Shown piece after piece: positions 20,121 to 30,325 of a DNA stretch of 64,000 nucleotides; position 1 is the stretch's first letter; each line of letters opens with the position of its first letter. Location of the stretch: contig JAAVTG010000670.1 in the NCBI GenBank assembly GCA_011947345.1, positions 496,001 to 560,000 on the forward strand, written 5' to 3'. The notes below the pieces were generated by a model. That model made no database searches. It had not been told where the DNA came from and saw only the letters and a program-made list of their open reading frames with translations. The DNA is from Phytophthora quininea (Eukaryota; Oomycota; Peronosporomycetes; Peronosporales; Peronosporaceae). Position numbers and translations under genes: made by a program.

Positions 20121-20158
20121 TCCATTAAACGCTTTTATATGAGTTGTGGAAGGCGCCC
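20121..20158 (-). repeat. Right terminal inverted repeat of the Harbinger-like element
   Basis: Read on the minus strand it begins GGGCGCCTTCCACAAC, then continues through TATAAAAGCGTTTAATGG. It is immediately followed on the plus strand by hAT coding sequence (NGVGARNLVKPVPTRW). Confidence 0.8.
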
Positions 20159-20776
20159 AATGGCGTAGGAGCACGAAATTTGGTGAAACCCGTCCCGACC
20201 CGCTGGTACTCAGTGTTTAATGGCTTGGAGAATGTGATGAATAATCGCGAAGTACTTGAGAAACTATTTGTGAGTCGTTCACACAAACTCAATGTCCATT
20301 GCACTCATGCTTGACCCATCGACAAACCTAAATGACTTTGTTGACAACGACAACGACAAAGTCGATAGACAAATACTTCAAATGGCGAAGTGGTGTGGTC
20401 TAACGACGACATCCAATGACCCCAAACTGACCGCAGAAATCCTAAAATTTAAAAGTTGGGGGCAGCGTGGTGGTGCATCCGTACGGGGTCAATATTCTCA
20501 GTCAAGCCCACGTAACTACTGGAGCGCTAAGAGAAGCCAGGATTATCCGTTGCTGACGAGAATTGCTGAATTGTTTTCGCCATTCCCACTTCATCAGCAG
20601 CTAGCAAAAGGGCCTGGAGTACGTTTGACCACATCCACTCGAAGAGGACGAACAGGCTCTCAGTTGAAAAAGTTGATATGCTTGCATATATCTGCATCAA
20701 TTACGGCACGATAAAGAAGGATGTAGTTGATCTTGCGCGCCATCAGTCGTGCCCTGAAAGTGTCGATGATAATTAA
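20159..20776 (+). mobile_element. hAT transposase gene, right fragment with dimerisation domain
   Basis: From 20159 the frame reads NGVGARNLVKPVPTRWYSVF with the hAT TRW motif, then LENVMNNREVLEKLF. From 20292 it continues ALMLDPSTNLNDFVDNDNDKVD and a block with YWS...DYPLLTRIA. After one shift near 20605 comes the C-terminal hATC dimerisation segment (WSTFDHIHSKRTNRLSVEKV). It is the continuation of the fragment ending at 15114. Breaks show the element is no longer coding. Confidence 0.75.
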
Positions 20777-20870
20777 ATAGTAATGATTTGGTTGATGCTC
20801 CATTCAACATTCGTGAACAGACAGCAGCTCTGGTATCCTTCACGAACCAACAACATCTCGTTTGCCTCTT

Positions 20871-22691
20871 TCACAGCTGCCTGAGCGGTGGTCTTCGTCT
20901 ACATCTCCCGTGATACCCAGGTGTACCTTGCCGAGACAGTATCCACACGTATCCACCACCAGGTTCACCTCCTGCCGACTGTCCAGACGCGCCTACACAG
21001 CCGCCTTCATCATCTACATTCCCTGCAACAGCATCAAGCAGTGCCCGTCCAGCGACGCCGGGCCTGCGTGCTGTCCTCGTATGACAAGAACTCGGGTCGC
21101 GGTCGTTCCTAGTACACAGATCATAACCGCAAGCCCGCCCATCGGCCTTGGCACTGAATATGAGGAGCCTCGTGATCAGTGTGGGCAGGAGGATGAAGAT
21201 GGCGTAGTACGACATGAATATGACGAACCACTGCGGTATCGCCCGTCTCAAGCTTCGTCTTGGGGTCATTCGGCTCCTGTCCGTGCGCGCGCTCGATGAA
21301 CTCGACGGTTGCCACGGCCTCGCTGTAGCAGCCGACACTGGCCAGCCACTTGGGTGACTCGGTGATGTAGGCAGATGGCGATCCCGTACAGCACGGGCGC
21401 GCGGCAGATGAAGAAAGTCTCTCACCGATGCGCGGTGGGGCGCCGAAGGCTATGACGACGGCTGGCATGCAGCCGACGGCCCAGAACGACTCGAACAGCC
21501 CGATGATCTTGCTGGGCAGCTTCTTGGGGACAGCTCCTGCACGAGCGTGGAGGCCACGGGCACCTCGCCGCCCAGGTCGATACCCGAGAGGATCCGCGCG
21601 AAGGTGACTGTGGAGAAGCGGCCTGGAGAAAACGCGACTGTTGAGTGATGGGTAGTCACGCGAAGGGACGCCCACTGGATTCTTCCTGATATGGGTTCAG
21701 ATCTGACCTTCACTCACGGACCGCGATCAGGAATGGTTACCATCATTCAGCGATGGCGATCATGAACGGCGACCATCACTCATCGACTGCGATCACCAAT
21801 GGTGTATGATGGAACTCAGGTCGGGACATGATGTGACGGAGTTTCACCCACATGGAGGCCTACAGTGCGGCCAGTTTCAGGCGGGATGCGAAGGGAATGA
21901 ATCAAGTAAGACGCAAGGCCACGTAGGAGCGATGTAGGGTACAGGATAGGCAAAGCAAGGAGGAAGCATAAGGAACAAACAGAGAGTCGATTTTGCCTTC
22001 TAGTACACAAGTGGTCATCGGGGCACGGGAAGTATATTGGCCCACCCCTCGCTGTTGCTAAGGCCCCGGAGATTTGTGGCCGGTGATCACCCTCAACCCC
22101 TCAAGCCCCCGCTACAGGAAGCGGTCAAGCGCTCGCAAGAGCCCCATTGGAAAGGACAACCCCTGGGTACACACCCAACCAAGGCAACCCCGTCAACCCC
22201 GACCTCGAGCTACTCGGTCGGAGCTGACACCTCCACCGCCGGCGGCTGCGTGAAGAGTTCCCGCGCAGTTTCCAACAGTCTCGTGCCGCGCCAAGGCGGT
22301 TCATCTTGCAACAACTGCACATCCTCTCGAGTTTCCCGAGGAGCAGAGTTGGCCCAACCGACGGGTACACAAGGTGAGAAGACTTCAGCATCCCCTTCAC
22401 GGACGATCGGAGTACCCCTCCGTTAGTCGGTAGTCTCGGCGCCGTGTGCTAGCTGATCGCAGACGATTTCGTGATTGCGCTTCGCCACATGACGGACGTG
22501 ACGCTCAAGCTGAAGTCCCAGAAGGCCATAGCGAAGAGGAAAATGACGAGCATCACCGTAAACATGGAGCAGCGATCGCACTTGCTGGCCAGCGTACCGA
22601 GCGGGAACCGCGCCAGGAAAACGTGGAGGCCGTGAAGTGTATCACTCGCCGCATCGTCACTATCAGCAAGTGCGACAGTGGCGTACATCAA
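20871..22691 (-). pseudogene. Major facilitator superfamily transporter relic
   Basis: Pieces of one MFS protein lie in order on the minus strand. Near 22690-22450 a hydrophobic part contains GTLASKCDRCSMFTVMLVIF. Near 21640-21450 the piece is FARILSGIDLGGEVPVASTLVQEL followed by IIGLFESFWAVGCMPAVVIAFG. Near 21370-21250 it is YITESPKWLASVGCYSEAVATVEF, and near 21220-21150 IPQWFVIFMSYYAIFILLPTLITRLLIF. The G-GGE-PVA block and the ESPKWL block are hallmark MFS (SV2/sugar-transporter type) signatures. Frames change many times and about 700 bases of unrelated sequence interrupt it, so it is dead. Confidence 0.62.
21716..22440. other. Non-coding insertion inside the MFS relic
   Basis: The stretch separates two MFS pieces. 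Its left part has loosely repeated words around GCGATCA/CCATCA (21720-21800). Its right part near 22080-22430 is Pro/Ser-codon-rich but shows no family. It is probably a repeat insertion of unknown class. Confidence 0.35.
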
Positions 22692-22741
22692 GCTGATCCT
22701 CGCGGGGCCATTGACTCGTTGCTCCGAAAAATTATTCGATA

Positions 22742-24020
22742 GAGTACAATATCCTAATTGGCAGTTTTAGACAGTTTTGCATTCTGCATGGATTTTGGAC
22801 ATAGTTTAGAAGTATTCAGAATTCGTCGAAAACCATCCCTAGCTTGAGCGACGAATATAGGATCTTGCTATAGACAGACATGTTCGAACGACGCATTTAT
22901 TGATCACGTTGATTTATTGAATCTTAAAATAAAGGCAAACTTTGCTACTACGAGCGATCACTATTGCATTTGCCACACTGGCACGAAGAAAATTTGAATT
23001 CACTACCGTAGTCAAAATCAATTTCCTCACCTTCCAAGACGTCTCGGAGAGCAAAGATCCCGCTTCTCTACACCCCGATACAGTGCATTCCTCTGCTTGA
23101 TAGTTCGGAGAACAGCTATGGTTGATAAATCGCCCACACGACTTGCATCAATACATTTGCCATCTCCATAGTCCATTACTACGCGTTATCCTCCATTTTC
23201 TCACGGCGGCGCTTTTCATCCTCGCCAATGATTTCACCTATGTACTTACTCACCAAAGAGTCTGAGCTGGTTACCTTCGCCTATCATCGCGATAATTGCT
23301 CAACATCCTTCTTTTTCACTGGTAGCATTTGATATCATCGCGCGACATTGAAAATCCCAATCAATCTACCTGCTGGTCAAAGTGTCTCCACAAACCATGC
23401 GCAGCGTTGCTAGTGTCGATAGCCAACAACTGCTAAACCTTGTTTAACATCTCGAAGATCGGTGGAACGCTATTGCTACAAATGGATTAATACCAGATCC
23501 TCCGATTGTTTTCAGGCCCGTTCGGGATTTAATGTCGGCCATAGGGACAGGTCTCCGATCTTTTCGGTTCCAACAATGAAAGAGAGCAGGTGCACGCAAA
23601 AGTATTGTCGATGCAATTGCAGTTTGGTCAACCTGTCATTTGTTTTTACGATGACGCTACTTACCGCATTGAAAATCTTGCTGGCGAGATATCCAATGAT
23701 TTGTTAGCCTCGGATCGGAATACATTACAGGAATGCCTGGAATTCACATAAACTAAACTCGGGATGGCTTCAACAAACAACCCTGTTGCGTGCGCAAGAT
23801 ACTTTTATTACATTATGGAGATTATCATTAAAGTCGTTTTAAATTGGGACATAACGAAGGGTACTAATGCGTTAGGATACTCACAGCCAACACTATGACG
23901 TAGCGAAAATTTATTATCGGTGGCCCCATGTAGTTGTGTCTCGTGCATCTTTAGGTAAAAAAAGCATGCGGCAAACCTTACCACTAGGTGTGCGTTTTGA
24001 TGGCTTAAAGCACGACTTGC
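22742..24020. other. AT-rich degraded sequence left of the Helitron
   Basis: No convincing gene. The open frame at 23462-23707 contains RSGFNVGHRDRSPIF and might be N-terminal Helitron sequence, but it is short and unsupported. Base composition is distinctly more AT-rich than the gene blocks. Confidence 0.3.
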
Positions 24021-24024
24021 AGTG

Positions 24025-24555
24025 CTACCAATGATGTACTTCATATTGGAGTAGCGATTGGTCCATGAGTAATTTCTGCTCCTCCGAGGCGATTGTAGAT
24101 AGTGGTAGAAATGCTGAAATTGCTCTTGAGCGGTGTGTTGCTGAATTGGACCACGCATCGGCGTTTACACCGTTGATGTGGGTATCGTTTCTGCAAAAGG
24201 CAGTAGTAGGCCTCGTGCTTGATTTTGACGGTTTTTGAAATCCACTAGTATCGAATGGCCGAGCAGAGAGCTGATTGTCATTACAACACGGGCAACAGGA
24301 AGTTTCAATCGGAAACGACGAAACTGCAACGGACTCTACGAACGCAATCAATCTTTGCTGAATAGCGCTTGAGTTCCATGAAGCACAGAACTCATCGGCA
24401 GTTTTGGTCATGTTGCCCACCGAGATTAACATATGAATATGCAAGTTACCAGGGAATCCTTGAGCTTCAGTAGATGAAAAACAAGTTTTAGTCTCTCGGA
24501 ACAAGCCAGAACCTGGCTTTGAAATACCGCTAATAAATAGCGTATTCAACAGCAA
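24025..24555 (-). mobile_element. Helitron Rep-region fragment, inverted relative to the rest of the element
   Basis: The 176-codon minus-strand frame contains GNLHIHMLISVGNM, with the His-x-His spacing of the HUH nuclease motif, and further on CRNDTHINGVNADAW, matching the R-D-xx-IN-x-N block of Helitron replication initiators. The Tyr/Lys motif expected after it is found on the opposite strand at about 24660-24715. The segment therefore appears flipped in place. It is coding-like over its whole length without a stop. Confidence 0.55.
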
Positions 24556-24599
24556 TCACGACGTGAAATTCCGGACAGCTGCTGAAGGTGAGTTATGGA

Positions 24600-25540
24600 T
24601 ATTTCGTTGTTATTCTTTATCATTTTGGGATCTCTTACGCTTTGATGCTCGTCATTTAGGACCCGAGAAGGCCTATTACATGATGAAGTATGCGACGAAA
24701 GATCAAAACCTGTCGAAAACTTGCTGGCAATCCATTTGACGCATACGACAAGGCTCAACTACGTGCGGGGGATTCGGACGAAACTGTGGTGGCAGGCCGT
24801 CGGTGCGTGCAATCAATGTGTTGCACTTTATCGAATGCCCAGGAGGTTTCTGCTCCGATTGCTGTATTGTATCCGGATCGAAAATCGCTCTTTCACTATT
24901 CTGTGAATTCTCAAAACGTTCACGTGTGGTCGTACGCTGACACATTGTTCAATGGCGCGTCCGTTCAAGGCCTACTTTCCCGCGGTCAGAGTGCCGTCAC
25001 ATTATCCGTCACCAGCCCCTTTCTTGATTACATCTATCGTCCTGACCAACATGAACACGTAAGCATGACGATAATTTTTCAGTTGTGGCAAAAATGAAAC
25101 ACAAACAGGAGCACTGTTTTCGAGCGCCACACGCACAAATGCGTTCGTACACAATTCACCCGCGACAGGTTCCTGCTGTTTGCTGAATGATTGGAATACG
25201 TCTACCTGACATGCGTAGCGCTGTTTCGGATAAGCAAAGAAACGAATACCAGGGCAGTGTTACTGTACAGCATTTGTCCATCCGGACAAGGGCTCTGGCC
25301 AATGATAAGCTGTTACTGTTACGAGAAACTTCGTTACAGACCATTTGTTCGTACAGACTGCTTTATTTATACGCAGCTGTCCAGTAAAGAGGAGTCAGTG
25401 CTGTTAGCGAATTGCAGCAGAAATGGGCCGCGGACTTAAGCCGATGTCAGGAAGCGCTCGTTGTCAGCCGAACGGCTACGGCCGACATACGCCAAGAAGT
25501 TCGATGTTATCAACCACTTTGAGGAGCATGGAATTGCTTA
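24600..25540 (+). mobile_element. Helitron Rep/helicase-linker relic
   Basis: On the plus strand GPEKAYYMMKYATKDQN near 24655-24715 resembles the Y-x-x-K-Y-x-x-K catalytic motif of Helitron Rep proteins. It is followed by AYDKAQLRAG, VQSMCCTLSNAQEVSAPIAVLY, VHVWSYADTLFNG, and FLDYIYRPDQHEH. This order is common in oomycete Helitrons. Frameshifts near 24725 and 25090 and stops beyond mark it as inactive. Confidence 0.6.
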
Positions 25541-25544
25541 GGGC

Positions 25545-26545
25545 TTAGGCTTTCTCAATCTGCATGAGATATCTCTTCACGCCAAAACTCGCCAGAGGCA
25601 AAAGCCTCCAGCGGAAATGGAGGATGAAGGATGCAAATTTTGGCAAGAAGTTGAACAAATTAACCGTGAGCTTGGAGTGACTAAAATTTACAATGAAGAC
25701 CAGGGTGAAATCTGCTTCGAATAAATGACGAAACACACTATGAGCGAGAAGGGGGCGTCGACGTTTTGGGCGCGCTACGGTGGGGAGGACAAAGAGCGCT
25801 TCACGGGGATGTTTCTTGCTGACTCGGACGGTCAGCAATATGATCTTTTTCGTCATGAAAACTCAGCCGTCTAAGAATGAGACGACAGGGCGATATAACA
25901 GTGCTGTTCAGCACGGTTTTGGGAAGAAAAAAATGTGGGAAAATATGACAGCAGTATCGGAAGCTCTCAGCGCCCAAATTTATGGTAATACTTCGGCCTG
26001 GTGGAAAGAGAATTTGTCGGTGGAATTGCTAGACTATCACTTTGCGAACAGAGATGATGATACTCCTGTCCTCACATCGTGGGATGAATTTTCCACGTAC
26101 TGGACAGAGCAAGTTAACCAACATGTAGACGTCCTTGGTGTCCTCCTTTTGAAAGTACCTTCGGGATTAACTTCTGTTTGCAAGCCCGCGGACATTTCAT
26201 GGTTTCGACCTCTGAAGCAAGCACTGCGTAAGAAATGGGTACAACATTTGTCTAGCCAGCTCCAAAGCTTTGGCTGCAGTAGTACTAGAGGTAGTTTCAA
26301 GCTCGCATCTCTAAACCGAAAAAGCTATCACCTGGGCGACACTAGCCTGGAGAAATTTGGGAAGTACGGTCGTTAAAAGCGGACGTTTACGAGTGGCAGT
26401 CAACGCCGGGAGAATTGATTATGAGAACGGCGTAGTCGAGCAGCTAGAGCGGGTGAATGCGATCGAGGACACAGTTGAAGACTCTGACGTCGTGATAGAA
26501 AAGTGCACAGACGGAATCATGCAGCACGAGGACGAGAGTAAGTAA
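25545..26545 (+). mobile_element. Pogo/Tigger-like (DDE_1) transposase fragment inserted in the Helitron
   Basis: Plus-strand frames contain EMEDEGCKFWQEVEQINRELG, then YNEDQGEICFE around 25690. After stops at 25723 and 25872 comes a 199-codon frame with AWWKENLSVELLDYHF...VPSGLTSVCKPADISWFRPLK, the third-acidic-residue region of DDE_1 transposases. A C-terminal piece lies at 26357-26545. Helitron sequence flanks it on both sides, so it inserted into the Helitron. It is not intact. Confidence 0.65.
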
Positions 26546-28680
26546 TGCGATTTGCTGTTGTATAGCAGAATACTTCTGAATTTGAGATTTTTCATTTGTA
26601 TGCAATTTGCTGTGCCCGGATGGACAAATGCTTCACAGTAGCTTTATATCACCCTTTTCGAGCTGTTGATGATTTGAATTCTACCGTTGGACATGACACA
26701 GTCAACACCTGATGGCCCGACTCGTCGCCCGAAGATGCCCGAACCCTTTCAAAATACTCGAACGACAACTATTTGTCCCTCGAGCTTGCCCGTCAACGTG
26801 TTGATACAGACACAGAACGATACATGTCCTGTGCTCAAGTGGATCCGATGAAAATGATTGGATTTGTGATCTATGATACAGATTCTGAATCGGACTATAT
26901 TTCGAATGATGAACCCGAAAGTTACGATGATACTGCAGTCTTAACGTCGTCGTCAACATACACTACATTAATTTAAAAGCAGACACCACTGCCACACTGG
27001 CGGCAAGTTCCCAGCATAGACCTTCAGAAGTAATTTGCGTGTGAGGTTGACGAGCTGGATCGCTGTATTGCACAAGCTGAACAGACGTTGTCTATGCAAG
27101 AGCAAACTCTGGATACAGATTCCCTTACACAACTACTACCTGATAAAATTTATCCGACTCGAGTTTCTTTGCTAGAGAATGTACTGGAACTAGCCGTCTT
27201 TTAGAGCGATCCTCCTACTCAATTCTTTACTCAGACTACTAGAAATAGTGACCAATTTGCATCACTGCGTGAGGTTTTCCGGTATCACTGTCGCAACAAG
27301 AAGCAGCATAAAACTTTCGTTCGTTTGGGGAAACCTTTCTTACAATCGCTCCTCCCCACATTAGATGATCCTGTCCCACAAACAATTGTTTTCTTGATAG
27401 CTCGCCTGGTTCTGGAAAAGGCTAAGTAATTCGCACTTTTGAAACCCTAGCTATCTCGTGGAGAAGTGATGATGCAACAAGGACTGTGGTTTACCAAGGC
27501 GTCGCAGCCGGAGCTGCGAACGTTCAGACAATCCATAAGCATTTCTCAATCGGGAACCAAGAAGAGACCACTAACGAAACGTTACTCCTTTAAGATTTAC
27601 TCGATTAAAGCTGTTGATTATGGATGAGCTATCGACAACGGATGCTAAGATTATCGGAATGATTGACATTGCGCTTGAACAACTCAAGAATTGTCAAGCT
27701 AAAAGATTTGGTAGCGTTCACGTCTTGTTTGCCGGCGACGGATTACAGCAACTACCACGGGCGGGCCACCCTGCGTTTTACTCCAACCGCCGCTTCCACG
27801 TCCATCGCTCCCTCAATGGTAACGGTAACGACGAAACAACAACTTATTTACTTCGACAGCGTGGAATTGACTCATACCACGACGTTAACCAAGTTGTCAT
27901 GCTAGAAGAATACATGCACCACAAAAATGATCCCTTCTGGAGAGATATCTTACACCGCTGACGTTTTTCAGATTACAGGCGAGAAGATATCGTGGTTAAC
28001 GCTACCTGCTACGGTTAAAATTGGACAAGTTGCGCTTCAACTCAAATCCTTCTCCCCTGGCATCCTTACCTCCAACGCGCTGAGGGTCGAATTTCACAAC
28101 CTCTCTGTGATAAATTACTGTTTGCACTCTCCAGAACCTCTACACTACTTTCCTGCATCCGTTCAACATTCTCGCTTTCAATTAACTCGTGGGCAGTGAC
28201 GCAGCTTGGGCCGGATTAGAAGTGACAAAACGGGCGGTCTTCCGATGCTGCTGCCTATTGCGGTCCGCTTACCCACGCAGTACATTAAAAAATATCGCGC
28301 ACCCTCTACCTTTCTAATGGTACCATCGGGACTGTGGTGGGCTATCGGGTTTCCCCGGCTTACATAACACTTACATTCGAAGCCTCCTAAACGTAGTTTT
28401 CATCAGATCGTACGATCGCGCCGTTGTAGACCGTTCGATTGTATCCTGCGAATGAGGCGACGGCGGTGAACCGAAACCACCCAGGGCAGTATAATGCAGC
28501 GCCTTCGAGGCGGTTTAGAGCTGGGTTCCTCGAACAAGTCCTGGTTTCAGCCCTAGATCCACTTAAAGAACTCCAGGATACACAGTCGAAATCCTGGGTG
28601 GCTTGTGCTCATTGTGGCAATCCCCTTCGAGGTTCGTTTGATTTGATCGTTTGTCACCAGATCCTAGCACAAAAGTGAGA
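26546..28680 (+). mobile_element. Helitron PIF1-type helicase relic
   Basis: An acidic stretch near 26860 is followed by decayed helicase sequence. The best piece, 27614-27961, reads MDELSTTDAKIIGMIDIALEQL and SVHVLFAGDGLQQLPRAGHPAFY, which correspond to the Walker B (DE) and following motifs of PIF1-family helicases as found in Helitrons. In-frame stops near 27205, 27430 and 27593 show decay. The helicase C terminus lies beyond a 1.3-kb interruption at 30014-30325. Confidence 0.65.
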
Positions 28681-30010
28681 ACGAGAAGAGTTGAGAGTTA
28701 GTGCCGACACTCATTTCCCAGGAACAACGCTCCTAGCGAGAACCAAGCTGACAACCATCGCACAGCGTTAATATACCACAATTAATATGCAGGTTCCTTA
28801 ATTATTTGCACTGGCCCAAGGAACTGGGTCACAAACATCAAGTGCTGATGAGTAGTAGTTTCCTGGACCACCCGACGAGAATATCCAGGTACTCAGACGT
28901 GTTATCACGCGCACCACCTCCTTGTCACCTAAAACAAAAAACACTTGGATCAGGAGGACTTTCGAGTTCAAAGCTAGTTGCTGTCCCTGTATGCGGTAGT
29001 CAATCGAGCGAGAGATTCTGAAAGGTGACTTCAGATGTCCCTCCAAAACCGTTGTTACCATGAAATCGTACACCCCAATGCCACCCAGGTACCCAACTAG
29101 GATATGGAATAGATGGGATAACTCCAAAGTCGACCTGCCTTGGTCTTCCGCCTAACTTGGACTTAAGTTGGTGGAGTTCACAAGGATGACCAGTCCTAGC
29201 CGATGTGCCCGGTAGGGATAAGCTTCACAGGCATCAATTGGCCTTGGATCCCTTCCGGACCGCAAGCCACTTGCGTGTTAGATGGCAAATTGAACTCTGC
29301 TCATATGTTAGGCTATTTACTACGGACTTTTACCTTGTATATCGGTTTGACTCGATCTTTATATGAAGACGAGTGGCGGGCGGCTTTAGATCGCGCGACC
29401 CTCCCCAGTAGTGACCTTTGAGTAGACGATGCTTGGTCCGGTGACCTTTCGAACAATATCTGGAATGATATCACCAGGATACGTGCCTGTAGTGCGTGGT
29501 TTCAGGGGTATAAATTTCTACTGCCTCGATCCAAGTAATAGAAGGTAGATCTTGGGAAACACTGCCATTTGCCACTTGGAAACGATTGGGTTCTGCCTGG
29601 TTCCAGGAACATCCATCTTGTTCTGGATGGGCCCACTTGGTTTCAGGGTACTTAGAAATGTCTTGGCTTGAGTATAGCAGATTCAGGTATAGTTGTATCG
29701 AGATCTTGGTTGCGGTACTTGAATCGTAGTACGTCGACATGGACACCCTAGTATCCAAGTATCCGCATCGGGATTCTTGCAAGCCAGCATGGATCCAGGG
29801 ATGAGTCAGCACTCACAACTTGGATCCTGGGCTGACAGACTTGCGAACACGATATCCCTTCACAATCACGCTTGACAGTCGGAATCAGATGACACGGCAT
29901 CATCACCGGGCAAATTCAGGCTGAGACAGTTGCAGTGGCATGGGTACGCACCCATCAAACTTAAAATCTGTGCCAATCACAGGGCAGAAACAGGAAAATC
30001 GTTGAGTTGA
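28681..30010. other. Insertion of unknown class within the Helitron helicase
   Basis: This stretch splits the helicase and encodes nothing recognisable. It has repeated CCAGG/CCTGG and TGGATCC words on both strands, as in a degraded LTR or non-autonomous element. Ends and target duplication could not be defined by eye. Confidence 0.4.
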
Positions 30011-30013
30011 ATC

Positions 30014-30325
30014 GTGTCACGAACCTCACGGCATTATTCCTGTCCGACGCAGCAAGCACGCTTGGTGTCAAGGTTTCTATTCGCGATCACTTTTTTCACG
30101 CTTACAGTGGATCAAGTTCCTCTCGTGCCTGAATTTGGTTTGACCACGGAGAAGTGCCAGGGTTTAGCTGTAGACAAGGTCATCGGTCCTCTCAGACACT
30201 ACACCAGACGCGTGCCTCAGCGCTCCTCATTCTACGTCGCAGGTACTCGAGTGAAATCTATGCAGCACCTCTATCTGATCGAACCTCTCTCACTCGAAGT
30301 TTTACAGTATTTCACTCCGTCGTAA
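30014..30325 (+). mobile_element. Helitron helicase C-terminal fragment
   Basis: Contains PLVPEFGLTTEKCQGLAVDKVI and RSSFYVAGTRVKSMQHLYLIEPL. These match the last PIF1 helicase motifs (A-x-T-x-x-K-x-Q-G and V-A-x-T-R). The stop at 30323 follows shortly, a normal distance for the family. It continues the piece ending near 28680. Confidence 0.65.

Larger units (their letters stand above)
15115..20158. mobile_element. PIF/Harbinger-like DNA transposon nested in a hAT element, carrying SET, DUF6818/Myb-like and DDE transposase genes
   Basis: The element is bounded by imperfect terminal inverted repeats of about 38 bases, both beginning GGGC(A/G)CCTTCCACAAC, at 15115-15152 and 20121-20158. Outside the repeats the hAT reading frame stops on the left and resumes on the right, giving the insertion point at codon resolution. 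A 3-bp duplication (AAT) is possible but unclear because the junctions lie in A runs. Inside are a SET-domain gene (+), a DUF6818/Myb-like gene (+) and a DDE transposase (-). A Myb-like protein plus a DDE transposase is the standard two-gene set of PIF/Harbinger elements; the SET gene is extra. Subterminal CATTAAACG-type motifs occur in both ends. The span is 5,044 bases. Confidence 0.78.
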
